DNA from: Gossypium raimondii
Lineage: Eukaryota > Streptophyta > Magnoliopsida > Malvales > Malvaceae
DNA length: 64,000 bases
Assembly: GCF_025698545.1 (NCBI RefSeq)
Contig: NC_068566.1
Span: 47,905,192-47,969,191, forward strand
Direction: 5' to 3'
Shown here: piece after piece, positions 47,139-59,535 of the stretch
Layout of the letters: each line of letters begins with the position of its first letter
Position numbering within the stretch: position 1 is the first letter of the stretch
The notes under the pieces: generated by a model
Databases searched by the model: none
Seen by the model: only the letters and a program-made list of their open reading frames with translations
What the model was told of the DNA's origin: nothing
Program-made: the position numbers and the translations under genes

Positions 47139-48362
47139 ATGGTAAAATCTTTATAAAGTGTGGTTTAATGAAAAAAAATTTGTGTTTTGATTTGGGTACT
47201 CACTGAAAAAAATGGGTGTTGATGAAAAATGGTGTCTTTTTTTTTCGGTATAGGGAGGTGGTGGACCTGATGAAGAAGACAACAAGAACGACAAGTGGCC
47301 GCCATGGTTGAAACCTTTATTGAAAGAACAATTCTTTGTTCAATGCAAGCTTCATATTGATTCTCATAAGAGTGAATGCAATATGTATTGCTTGGATTGT
47401 ATGAATGGTTCTCTTTGTTCTTTTTGCCTTGCTTATCACAGGGATCATAATTACATTCAGGTTTGGTTTTTTTTTCCTTGCATTTTCTCAGCATCCAAAC
47501 AGGGTATTGACTCGATTGCTAATGTGATTTTGTTTTGGAACAGATAAGGAGATCTTCGTACCATGATGTAATAAGGGTATCTGAGATACAAAAATATTTG
47601 GACATATCTGGTGTTCAAACTTATGTAATAAACAGTGCTAAGGTTGTCTTCCTCAATGAAAGGCCTCAACCAAGGCCTGGTAAAGGTGTTATCAATACTT
47701 GTGAAGTCTGTGATCGTAGCCTTGTTGATAACTTTCGGTTTTGCTCCCTTGGTTGCAAGGTAAATTTTTTTTTTTTAATCTTTCATCTACTTTTTAATTG
47801 TTCATCTCCATTTTTCCTTACTGCCTCCAACTTTATTCGCCTGTGTAATCAACAATAATGCTGATTTATTTTGAATCTAGACCCGAATCTGGACTGAAAT
47901 TGAATTATAAATTTTTGAGAGCTCCAAATATAATATTATGATGTATATTTTGAAGGTATTTAATAAATTTTTTTAGGCCAAAATACAATTTAATCATATA
48001 TTGCATGAATTTTGGGGTCAAGCCTCTGCCCTGCTGCTTTTAAATTTTAAATTCGTCGGAAGTTATATGAAATCGAAATGATTTTAAAGTTTGGAATTGA
48101 CGTGATTGAAATGCAGATTGTTGGGACGTCAAAGGATTTTCAAAAGAAGAAAAGGCAACTAGCGATGGTATCGTCGGACTCTGAGGATTCATACAGTAGT
48201 AGTAGCCATGGGAAGCCAAGGAAGAATGACGACAACAGCAACAAAGTTCGTAGTTTTAGTCCATCGACGCCACCTCCGACTTCGGTTAATTACCGAAATG
48301 CTAAACGTAGAAAAGGGATTCCCCAGCGAGCTCCAATGGCAGGACTAATCATACAATATTAA
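47139..48362 (+). CDS. PLATZ zinc-finger transcription factor
   Basis: PLATZ proteins are plant-specific, zinc-dependent DNA-binding proteins that recognise A/T-rich DNA and mostly act as repressors. Four coding exons, 47139-47141, 47254-47460, 47544-47759 and 48117-48362, give 223 aa, a usual family length. The first coding exon contributes only the ATG, and all junctions are phase 0. The N-terminal acidic [20 protein letters not shown] leads into the zinc-binding segment (Cys32, His35, Cys43, Cys47, Cys50, Cys56, Cys59, His63, His66). [40 protein letters not shown] follows, then the second cysteine cluster [20 protein letters not shown]. The C-terminal third is Ser-rich with a basic [13 protein letters not shown] motif, a possible nuclear signal. 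The family assignment is secure; targets are unknown. Confidence 0.93.
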
Positions 48363-48940
48363 AGCCCCATAGCCTTAAAGTTTAGACATGTACACAATGT
48401 GATGGCCACAATGCCCCACCACAACTCTTTCCCTAAAAACGATCCGGCATTGTCACATTCCCCTCCCATTCTCAAGTGTTTTGTAAATAGAAGCAAGCAA
48501 AAAACATACAAGTGGGAAACAAAGTGGAAAAATAAGCCCCACGGATAGGGATAGGATTGTCCAAAGATCGAATCCGAGATTGATGTGAACTAAAGACTTA
48601 AATATAAATCTTTTAGCATTGTGGAATAGGTTAGTTTTCGTTTTTTCTTCACATTGTGTACATAAGGGTTTGGTTTTGGCAAATTGTAATGGGGATTGGG
48701 GAGTGAATGGAATATGTAAATATAACAGTGTTATAAAGAGGATGGAAGGGTTTTCTATAAATAAATAAAATGATTGTATGTTGTTTGATTGATTGCATTT
48801 TTTTTTACTTTATAATAGAGATGCAAAGTTAACCTAAAATGTATAAAAATTGTTATGTGGTAATTAATGTTTTTTTTTTTGAAATCTGATTCGATTAATT
48901 TAAATGGATTTAATTAAATTTATCTCTTAGAAAAGATTTA
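48363..48940. other. 3' flank of the PLATZ gene
   Basis: No further gene is seen. It probably contains the 3' UTR. The stretch tataaataaataaaatg near 48758-48774 could supply the poly(A) signal. Confidence 0.4.
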
Positions 48941-49090
48941 GGGTGGGTTTAGATGGGCGATTAGGTATGGTGCGGTGCGTTTAATTTACTTTTTTCCTCA
49001 CGCTACAGTATTATTATAGTATCTAATCTCACCGCAATCGCTGTTTTTATATTAACTGCAGATAAACGCATCGTCTATCCAAACTCATCC
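48941..49090. mobile_element. PIF/Harbinger-type MITE flanked by TTA
   Basis: This 150-bp element has inverted ends gggtgggtttagatgggcga and, as complement of the right end, ggatgagtttggatagacga. A TTA lies directly on each side (48938-48940 and 49091-49093), the target duplication expected for this superfamily. Confidence 0.8.
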
Positions 49091-50844
49091 TTAAAAAGAT
49101 CATAATCGAAACTTCAATAATTTAAAGTTTATGTAAAGAAATGGATGGGGTGGCACGTGTGAGGTGAGTATGATTTGGATTTGGCACGGGTCAAACGCGA
49201 AATGGGTAGGTGTCTTGATTCTTGGAATCGTGAATAAAGTAAGCCGCCTCTTGAAAGGCGGTTTGTTTGATACTTTATTTTTGGTTTGTTAGCCAAGTAG
49301 GATTATTTTATTACATATTTAGAACGTGGGCCACGTCAAACTGTCATTAGATGCTGACCCTTGGATCTTGTAACTGGTGGCGTGGAGCATGGTTTTGATG
49401 ATTGATTGATTTATTGGCTCTCACAAAGCCCAAGGCGTCAATTTTTGGAGTTAATATCTATATATATATATCATGTTATAGATATTTTATGTGTTTATTA
49501 TTTTATGTATGATTTAGGTTCGAGTTATGTTAGTTATATTGTTGTTAAAGTTTTATTCCCGAGAGACTGAACTTGAATTATAAATTTTGAGAGGTCAAAA
49601 TATGATTCCATAATAATATAAAAAAAGTAAATATTTTTTCGATTTTGAAAGTCAAAATACAACTTTATCATATATAAATTTATAATTTTTCTATTTCCTG
49701 GGGAGAGACAAAGCCCCTGTCTACCCTTTACATTTACCCTTGCTGAGGGTAATGAAAAAGAAGAGAGTCCAAAACAGGGATGGAGAAGGTGGTTAGTTGG
49801 CTGCTTTGGTTGTGTTTCAAAGATGTATTTAAGAGGATCTCCCTTAGGCTACATTTATTTATTTTTGATTCGTGAAATGTCATCGGATATCATATAGACT
49901 AGGTTTAATATAATTTGATGAGATTTAATTACTAGGTATGTGGATGATAGGTGATATCGATCCTATTAAATAAGATATTCTGTTTTTAGCGAAATTTGCT
50001 AATTTAATATACCATTGTTCTACTCAACCTATCAAGGTAAACTTAAAAACCATACACGATGTATAAATTAATAAACTTCATCCCTAATTTGTTGAAGCAA
50101 AGAACTAAATTTATGATTAGAATCGTCTTGATTATTAAAAATATTTGTGTGTTAGTGGCTATGATGGTGGTGGCCTTGTAGGATATCACAATATGGCCAT
50201 ATAGGGAAAAGGGAAGTGGTGAAAGGGGATACCACTCCACCATCCTTTTGAATTGATTTGATCCATCATGTTGTATACATGAAATACACATCATGTAAAA
50301 TTATAATAAATTTAATATTTCTTAAATAAAATTTCAAGTACGAATTTTATAAATAGAAAAAGTTATATTGTTTTATTTACAAGTTTAATCTAATTTAATT
50401 AAAATTTAATCTCGAATAAAAAACCAAAATACACACCATATGCATGATGTTTGATGCTAATATGCTTTTTTGATTTGGAACCCTTTCATCACTTGCCTTT
50501 AATGCAATAAAATACAACATGAAATAGGGTCCCTATGATCACAACCATGTTGTCGTTTATTTTAATTTAATAATCCTTATCCTATATGCTTTATATTTCT
50601 AGGATATAGCCGATCTTTGGCATCTAATTTCCATCTACCAAATATGGGTCCATAAAGCATCCCACTCGAGCACCAATTTCACATTGATAATTAATTCATT
50701 TGTCATTCATCACATCACCAAATTAATCCAGATTTTGGTTTAATAGTAAAGTTAATATATTGACATTTTTTTTAAGAGGTTTTAGTCTATCTTTTGTAAA
50801 TTATATTTGGGTTTTCAATTTAAAGTTAATTCATCAAATTTATT
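49091..50844. other. Gene-free interval
   Basis: No gene is seen. About 49560-49740 is a decayed ggccaaggcc-family repeat (gagaggtcaaaatatgattcc to gagagacaaagcccctgtc). The minus-strand frame at 50043-50294 has no motif. Confidence 0.4.
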
Positions 50845-51365
50845 TTAAGTGTAACATATCATTTGGTACATGAATTTGATTTTTTTTCTTAATGTGGTAT
50901 CTATATTATTTTTGGTCTAATCGATACTTGTTTTTGATAAAAGTTATGTATTTTGATACCCAAAGGTAATGAGGTTAATTTTGATATTTGATTTGATGAA
51001 AGTTAATTGCTAATATTATTTGGATTGAATTTTTCATGATTTTGTTAATAGGATAAATTTAGTGTTAATTGTGAATTTGTTTAATTATGTGTTTAATTTT
51101 TCAAATACAATCTAATGGATGATATCTAATTTGAGTTTTAAGGTTGATTTGAATAAAGCTAATTGCTAATTTATTAGTTAATTATGAATTTTCGTCAAAT
51201 TAACTCTAAAATTTGAATTGAACACTAAAAAGTTAACATTGTTATTTTCAGGTACCAAAATGTGTAACTTTTGTCGAATACAGATACCACATTGAACAAA
51301 AAAATAACATAAGTATCGTATTGGGAAAAAAATATCAAACCCAATTATCAAAATATACACAAAAC
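50845..51365. mobile_element. Long inverted-repeat element (hairpin)
   Basis: The left arm (caatgtggtatct-like at 50900-50912, tgataaaagttatgtattttga, ggttaattttgatat) pairs with the right arm, whose complement reads caatgtggtatctgtattcg, acaaaagttacacattttgg and gagttaatttgacg. The arms are about 170 bp each. Confidence 0.65.
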
Positions 51366-51404
51366 CCTTAGATTCTATGCATGTCGTTCAATTGACAATA
51401 ACAT

Positions 51405-51535
51405 TGTTTTTTTTTTTGTAAAATATAAGAACAAGGTAAATCTCGACTAATAAATAAGATTAGCGCAATTCAAACTCAGACCAGACCTGAGGCGGTGAAC
51501 ACTCTAACCATCATGCCATTACATGGGGCTTAGAT
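51405..51535 (-). mobile_element. tRNA-derived SINE head, antisense
   Basis: The complement reads taatggcatgatggttagag (A-box-like) and then tctgagtttgaattgcgcta (B-box-like) about 30 nt further on. The rest of the body is not clearly recognisable. Confidence 0.5.
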
Positions 51536-53204
51536 TATTACTTTGCATGTTTGTTGACAAATGTTTGTGATTTTCCTTTGGCACCATATATTTCAAATGT
51601 CTAAATTTTATCTACTTCTAACATGGCAGAGGTACATCCCCAAAATTTTTAAAATTTGATTTTATTCTCTATATTAAATATATAAAAAAAATGATAAATT
51701 TGTAAATATTTTAGTTTAAATCCTTAATTTCATTAGTTTTATATCTCTTTTACCTTTGTTATTCAATTAAATCAATATATTTAAGAACCCAAATTATGCC
51801 CTGTTGGGTTTTCATCTTTACTTGAGTTTAAATTATAATTATAAAAAATCAATATAATTATATTCTATTTTTCATTATATATTCATAAAAAATACAATAT
51901 TTAATGTAAATTTTAGTTTATGTTTTTCTTTTGTAATATAAAATAGTTCTATACTTACTTTGATTATATTATTTATTTTTATTAATATTATTGATTCTTT
52001 AATAATAAAATTTAATTCATATAAAATTTAATTATATTATTTTTGATATATTTACAGGATAAAACTTTTTAACTCCACAAACGGAATTGAGATTTTGACA
52101 CATATCTTTTTTTTTTTAAAATAGAAATATTAGTAACAAAATTATTTTAGCTTAACCTCTTATACTAAGTAATTACCTAAATGAGGATCCCCAAATTGTT
52201 TCTAGGTCTTAATTTCATATATAAAATTTTTCCGGTTACATTACAAAAGAGAATGAGTTCTAGATTTGTTATACCACCTCTGTTGAGTCACGTATCCATT
52301 TCCTATACTGTTCATCCATCGCCATTGTTAAAGACCTTGTATTGACAAGACAACTATCATCCATAACTAACTCAACCTATAACATCACATCAATATCCAA
52401 CAAGATCATGTTACAAAGTGAGCTGTCTACTAATAGGATACTTCTACGTGACACTTTAGCCCCGATATAAAATCTCATCGAGAGACATTAGAACAAATTT
52501 CTCTCTCTTACGACATCACACCTTTCGCCCATCTCCCTCTTTTATTGACACACATTTAATCAACTTAAACCAACACAAATTTTATCTTTGTTTTGGAGAA
52601 AAGAAAATTGTTATTATTATGGTGAAAGGCAAAGAAGATGTTGATTGAGTGGATAAGAACGAATGTGCTTAGTTAGGCATACTAATGTTAGGTCCCTTTT
52701 CTGAAATGCCAAAGTCGTTTAAAAAAAAATTGTGATGCAAACCCTTCATCAATGCCCCCATATGGTGTCAATGATTGGGGGTCACATTTTTGCAATCATA
52801 TATTATGGAACCCATCTTGGAAGGACCTCGCCCTTCTAAATGAAAATTGCTTTCGATTTTTATATGAAATTGATGAACTGTCCAATGTGTTTTATTATTT
52901 GGACTTGATTGGCTTTTGGTTTTTGTTGAAGCACATTTTGTGATATTATTATTGGATAGGGTTTAGGGTGGGCAAGACCTGGCCAACGATAGGCTTCATG
53001 AGCCATCCCTCATAAAATTGTTCCCCTATGCTTACGTAAAGTTGTACATATAAATTTAAATTTGAAAATTGGATTCGATTAATTATTATTTTAAATTTTA
53101 ATTCGTTTTTTAAAAAGAATATCCAATTCATTATTCGAGGAGTTTTTTAAACTTTATAAACAGTTTGAGAGGTAATTTGTCTTATAGGGTATAGTAAAAA
53201 AATA
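51536..53204. other. Gene-free interval
   Basis: No gene is seen. About 52240-52560 is less AT-rich and could be an LTR or promoter fragment, but nothing in it is diagnostic. The open frame at 52752-52943 has no motif. Confidence 0.35.
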
Positions 53205-53530
53205 AGGATAAATTTGAAAATTATACATGAACTTTGATTTTGTACATTTTATACATGAAATTTTGATTTGATTTAATTCTTACAAATTATTAATACAATT
53301 ATTGATATAACAACATTTTATGTTTATATATTGCATACAAAGATAATTATATTTATCCAATATATAAATAAATTGATGTATTTATTTCTTTAAATGTGTA
53401 TGATTGAATCAAAATTAAAGTTTCATATATACATTTGAACCGCAAATAAAGTTTCATGTGTATGATTGCACCTAATCAAAGTCCATATATCAAATTGCAC
53501 ATTAATTTAAAGTTCATATATAATTTTGAG
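53205..53530. mobile_element. AT-rich palindromic repeat, inverted relative of 16010-16290
   Basis: The reverse complement of 53340-53425 matches 16080-16165. Both ends carry short inverted words (tatacatgaactttgatt and aatttaaagttcatatata). Confidence 0.6.
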
Positions 53531-54960
53531 ATTTATCCCGAAAATATTTACTATATAAACAAATAAGGCACTTACAATATTTTCAATCACAAGTCTCAAA
53601 ACTCCACAAATTGTCAAATAATTACCCAAATTTTAAATCCTAGATCCTTAAACCTTAAAACTCTAAAGCCTAATGTCCAATGTCTAAGGAAGGGTGGGTT
53701 GTAACGAGCCGAGTTGCATCCCCCCAAAGTTTTGAAAATTTTCATTAGATCCATAAAAATTTTCAAAGTTCTCATTAAGTTTTTCAATTTTTTAGGAAAA
53801 TTTAATTAGAGCCCTCAAAAATTTCTGTAAGTTCTCATTAAACCTCTAGAACTTTAAAAAGTTTTAACTAGACCTATTAAAATTTTTAAAAATTCTTATT
53901 AAATCCCAGATCTTATAAAAAAATTTAAGCCCGAATTGATCCGATTTAGATTGATCCAATCCAAAATCAATATCACTCGTTGAATTAACATGTTTGTGGT
54001 GAAGCACAAAGGTTATGGTGAATATTTATTTGAATGCCAATTAATGTTTTCAATGTTGGAGTACAAATGTTGGAGTACAAAGAAAATCATGTACAAAAGT
54101 TTTGGTTATTATTTATTTATTTTTGGTGAATTATAAAAGGAAGGTAAAATTCTAATAATAATGCGATTAATACGATTTAAACTCAAATCAAATCTGGGTT
54201 CGGGATTAAAATCAAATCATTTTCTTTTTAATCAATGCTAAATATTTTTCACTTTGACATCATTTCGCATGGGGAGGCAAATGTGAATATTCAATAAAAA
54301 AAGAATAAGATATTATTATTATTATTTGAGCCTTAATGAAGATATTACTTTTTGTTAGTTTGGAGTTGGGTACAACAATTAATTCACATTTCAGACATGA
54401 ACAAAAAGTAAATATGTTTGTCTGAAGTCAAAGCTGGTGTGTCGATTTAACAGTATTCTGAAAAAGCTTATAACTAGTTTATTTCATCATTTGTTTTATT
54501 AAGAAATGATTTTTCGAGGTAGCATTTGATTCAAGTATAGGATTTTTATGTTTGACTTTAAATAATTACTTTTAGTATTTTTTATATTTTAATAGTGTTA
54601 AGATTTTAATACCACATTTATCCCATTTTTAATAATTTTAGTTTATTTTATAAAATGAAACAATAGTTAATTAATCAAATTCTTCGATTCTTTGATAATT
54701 GTTCAAGTAGAGAAATTTATTAATTCATTCCATGAATGGGATCATACATTAAGGGAGGGGGAACAACAACACCCGTCGTAGGCGGTGAAGGACAAACTCC
54801 ATCAACACAACAAAAGGCTTTAGCCTCAGTATCAATAAACCATTATGGCACGACAAATCTGGAGTGATTGCAAACACTTAATACGATTAGGAAATCAGCC
54901 TCGGATGGTGTAAAACAGCAGGAAAAAATCAACAAAAAATCGAGTATCCACCAAACTAGA
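53531..54960. other. Gene-free interval with degenerate tandem repeats
   Basis: No gene is seen. About 53710-53930 holds about five degenerate units resembling aaaattttcaaagttctcatta. These are complementary in sense to the array at 11615-11800. Confidence 0.5.
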
Positions 54961-55429
54961 TAGGATAGCAAATAATTAGATATTACTTTTATAACAATTT
55001 TACCATTTTTTTTATCAATTTCGTCAAATTTACCCTTAAATCATAACAAATAACATGTTTTATTAAAAAAATTCTGTCTTTCTTTCTCCTATCGTTTTGA
55101 TTAAAAGGAAATTCTAGTTGCTTATATCTCCTCCCTAATTCCCATTTATTTATTTAAGAAATGTGATATGAAATAATTTATTAGATGAAAAAATTACTAT
55201 AACTTTCAGCTTTTATGTAGTAATCAATAAAAACAAGAAGCAAATTCTACGAGAATAAATTAATAGATGTGTTTTAAGTAATCTTATATTATATCAATCA
55301 AATAATAAAATCTAACATTCTATCCAAATGAATCAAACATGACAATCTAACATACTCAATAATGTGTTAAATAATCTTATATTTCAATCATCCTATTAAC
55401 AAAAATAAAATTTCATGAACCAAACACCG
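54961..55429. repeat. Dispersed element: uninterrupted relative of the 17168-18285 repeat
   Basis: The run aaatcataacaaataacatg..tctttctcctatcgttttgattaaaagg to atttatttatttaag is continuous here. In the 17-18 kb copy the same sequence is split by plastid-derived DNA. It ends with tgaaccaaacacc, complementary to the gtgtttagttta start at 17170. Confidence 0.65.
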
Positions 55430-55803
55430 GTAAAAGTACTATGGAGGTACCTGTACTAGGAGTTAAATTGCATTTTTTTCCCTTTACTCAAAAAATGAGA
55501 AAACAAGTCTCTGTACGTTAGATCAAAGAGCAAACGATTCCTTTCTATTAAAAATTTCATCCTTTTCTATCGTTAAAATCTAGTGGGGTTGGCGAAATAA
55601 CCAAAAAGTTACACGATGTGCCACGTGTATATGATGTTAATGTACAAGGACCGGTTTTTAACAATAAAAATGGATGGAACTTTTAACAGAATAACCAATT
55701 TACTTTTTAATCTAATGTATATGAACTAATTTACCCAAATTTTTAATAAAAGAAGTAAAATTTAATCCGACTCGTAATACAAAAGCCTTCATAATACTTT
55801 TAC
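55430..55803. mobile_element. MITE, gtaaaag-ended family (copy B)
   Basis: The left end gtaaaagtactatggaggta and the complement of the right end gtaaaagtattatgaaggct are strong inverted repeats. The arms continue with taggagttaaattgcattt versus tacgagtcggattaaattt. It directly abuts the preceding repeat. Confidence 0.8.
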
Positions 55804-57424
55804 TAGCAAACGTGTCTTTAGAATATTTAATGTTAAATACAATAATGATTTAACTTTTTTTTCAACATATAAATAATCCGTTGATTTAGGCATGGAATCT
55901 TACCAGAAGAGAAAGAAAATCCGTGAAGATGTTGTGCATGTGGTACATTAAAATATATATGGCCTATGTATAGTGTAATTAAATGTAATTATATTCTACG
56001 TATTGATATTTTCAAGCTTGAGGACTCAATTGAATATATTTTTCATAAAGGGCTTGATTGATTTTTTTTTAAAAATTTTAATCCGCAAGCCAAATTCTAT
56101 TTAATCCATCGTAAATTTAAAAAGTTAGTAACTATAGTACACACATATAAGCCCTTAATTTATTATATAATTAGTAAACCACATTGTACTCCCAATAGAA
56201 AGACTTAGATTTGAACTTTGGAGATGGTATTGTTGAGAGAAATAACTAGAAACTCCGAAAAAATTAGTCTCTATGGACAGTAAGATTCTACCCCAAAAAT
56301 TCTAACTCTAACCTTATTAGATCACTTTTAAATTGGTATAATCTTTTTACGATTATTAACGTACATAATCCAACAATAACATTAAAAATAGTCTACAAGG
56401 ATGAAATTATGATAAATTAAAACATAAAAATTAATTCCCGAATCCAAAATTTGACTGCAAGATTTCCTAAAGACGATGGTACATGTTACACAAGTGTTTT
56501 AGCATGAGCCTTTGACTATTACAAAGATCCTCTCTGACCCAAAAAAGTATGTATGTCGTCGGAATTTATCACCATAGTGCTGTGTCTTTTTCAACTTTGG
56601 GGCATGGAAACTTGGTATCCCTTATTGGCGTTTCAAGGCAGCAACCATGAAAATTGTAGGAAACAAAGTCAACTAGACTATTGATTCCATTAATGAACTA
56701 ATTATTCTCCTTAACCATCATTGTTTTGACTCAACAAAGCTTTGACATCATTCCCCATGGGGCTATAAAAAATCAATTGAATAAAAATGGTCAACTTTTA
56801 GTTTTGGTCCCTTAAATTTAAGGGATCTCAATATTTTAATTTGGTATAATCTGATCCCTATAATTTTATAATGTCATTAGTTAATTTAGTTAATAATATT
56901 AGTTATTTTTAAAATTGAAATGCTAACATTAATTTCATTAAAACACATCTTCTGCCTTAAATAAAAAAACCAACAAGATGATAAGTTGAAATAGATACTC
57001 ATTAAAAAAATTCACATCAGCATTTTAATTAAATCAATTAAAACTTATGGACTAATTAAATCACAAATTTAAGCCTAATAGAAGAACCAAACCCGATATC
57101 TTTATTATATAATTAGTTTTTTTAAGTCGAAACTAGCATATAGATTTTTTATTAAAAATAAAAATATTCGGGATGGGTGTGAACTAAAGACTCGAATACA
57201 AATCCTTTACAATTCAACCTATAATTCATTTAATAAGCTAGTTAATTTAACAATAGTTTTATTAATTAATACCGAGTGCATTAATCATAAATTCTAAACC
57301 CTAAACATATAATTATGGGCAAACACTTTAAAGAAACTAATTAACTTTAATATTGCACCATGTGAGGTGTTCATCAAAATTTTAAAATTCAAATCAACTC
57401 AACTTAAATTGATCCGATTTAATA
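55804..57424. other. Gene-free AT-rich interval
   Basis: No gene is seen. About 56810-57100 carries the same dispersed-repeat words as 11950-12120 (gatctcaatattttaatttgg, ttataatgtcattagtta). Confidence 0.4.
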
Positions 57425-57625
57425 CTTGTTTTGCCTCTTGTATTATAATAAAATTTTCACTTTAACCATTTTATTATATTTTTTAGTCATTTTGACCTCT
57501 ACTGTCATTCCATCCATAACGTTAGCCCCTTGACCATTTAAATCAATCAAATGAGAACACATGAACAATAATAAAAGGGTTAAAGTGAGAAATTCACTAT
57601 AATACAAGAACAAAAACATATATTG
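57425..57625. mobile_element. Small MITE with inverted ends
   Basis: The left arm tgttttgcctcttgtattataataaaattttcactttaacc and the complement of the right arm (tgtttttgttcttgtattatagtgaatttctcactttaacc) pair over about 40 bp. The words are given here without the full loop. There is no coding frame. Confidence 0.7.
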
Positions 57626-59050
57626 AACCTTAATTTCTATACATGCATAGGATGAGTCATATTGACCAAAAAAAATATCTTGGTACCTTCATTTGTGTTC
57701 AATTTAAGCCTGTGAGCTGAAATTGAAGGACGAAAAGTCAAGTAGCTTGTTACCATTGTTTTACATTAAAGAAAGGTTTGAAATTTGAGTCCCATTTAGT
57801 GACCCACACACACAGTCCAGTCCTTGCAAACCTACCAACCCCCCACCACAAACTTAAGTGTAGACTGCAAGTTGTGGCCGACGAAGCCTCGGCTTTTGGC
57901 AATTGACTTAAAACTTTGAACCAGTCAATGCCTCTTGTAATTGTGTGTCTATTTTGGCTGACATGACATCACTGACATTTTTGTTATGAGAATTCGTCAC
58001 AAGTCATTTAAGGTTCGGGTTACAGGGTAAAGCTAAAAACTTTTTTAGTGAGTTGAAAATATAATTTCGTTATTATATTAATGTAAAACAATGGATTAAA
58101 ATTATAACTTTTTTATTTTTGGAGAGGGCATGATTTAATTTTAAATTTTAGGAAGAGCCGAAATATAATTTTACCATAAAATTAATTTAAAACTTTACAA
58201 ATGCTCAAGGGATTAAAGGGGGATTTTTCTTTTTTTGGGGGAGCATGTTTGGGTTGTTTTTAGTTTAAGATTCAGGGTTCGAGTTTTTTTACTCAAGTCA
58301 TTACGTGTTTGGGTTATTTTGGATTTTAATCATTTCAAATTCATGTCAATCCAAGTTACTTCCAAGGGCGAATCTAGAATATTGTTCAAGGGGAGCCAAA
58401 AGAAAGTTATCATTATATTAATTTTTGTAATTGCATAAAATTTTAAAGGACTAAAAGGATAATTTTACCACATTGAAGGCCAAAGCAATCTTTGGTTACT
58501 TGTTAGGGATAATTTATGGTTCAAGTCATTTTGAGATTTGAATTGTTTTAATTTTGAGCCAATTTTAAGCAACTCTAATTTAAATGGTTTATTTTTTTAA
58601 TTAAATTGGATTGAATTTCAATTCGAATTGAATAATTAAATTTAGTTAATAATTTATAGCTCTAGTGATGGGAGTTCTTATTGTTTCCTTGGTTTCGGAC
58701 AAAGATAACAAAAAATAGAAGACATAAGTATTGCTATTATCCCATGTAAAGCAGGCAATATCTTATCCAAAAGTATGTTTTGTACTTCCCGATTGCAAGT
58801 CGAAGAAATGAAAGACATATTTTGGTCCTGTCTGGACGCCAGCTCCATAGACTTCGGCCTGATTTTGAGTCCAATTAAGTATATCAAATAAAAATAGTTG
58901 AATCTAGTTCTGCAGTTTTGGGCTTATAGTTGCTGAACTGAGTATGGATTTAGTTTTTATTTTTCAAATTTATCATTTTAGTCCTTATACTTTTTTATTT
59001 TAAAATTGTAGTCCTTATTCAAATAGTAATAGTTGAATCCATTAATGAAA
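57626..59050. other. Gene-free interval with ggccaaggcc-family fragments
   Basis: No gene is seen. Fragments of the dispersed family lie at about 58020-58215 and 58365-58490 (aagggcgaatctagaat, gggagccaaaagaaa, ataattttaccac). Short frames here lack motifs. Confidence 0.4.
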
Positions 59051-59298
59051 GGGTAAGCTATATCTGTAGTCACTCAACTATGGTTCTTTTTCTTTTTTTT
59101 TTTGTCACTCAACTATTCAATTTTGTCTTTTTTATCAACAGTTGACTAACATAAGAATGGAAACACCCAAATATCCAAGATAGTTGGGTGATTAAAAAGA
59201 CAAATTTGAATAGATGGGTGACTATTTTGTAACTTTTCATAGTTAGTTGATCAAAAAAGAAAAAAAATAATAGTTGGATGATTACTAATAGTTTACCC
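59051..59298. mobile_element. MITE with gggtaa..ttaccc ends (Mutator-like)
   Basis: The left end gggtaagctatatctgtagt is followed by cactcaactatgg. The complement of the right end is gggtaaactattagtaatca, followed by tccaactatt. The arms continue into the centre. The flanks ttaatgaaa and ttcactaaa agree at 6 of 9 positions. Confidence 0.7.
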
Positions 59299-59535
59299 TT
59301 CACTAAAATGACATCGCTTTTCTTTTTGGAGCATTACGTGAAAATAATAAGCTAACATAGCATTATATATGTAATAATATATTTTCCGTATTTTAACAAC
59401 TATCATTTGAATCAATATTGAAAATTTTAAAAAATATATATAAAAAATTAAAAATAATTAAATCAAATTATAAATTAAGACTAAGTCCCGCAACATGCAC
59501 ATAATATAAAGACTAAACCCCGCACCATTACCGGC
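59299..59535. other. 3' flank of the tetraspanin gene
   Basis: AT-rich sequence that should contain the 3' UTR of the minus-strand tetraspanin. Nothing else is seen. Confidence 0.35.
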
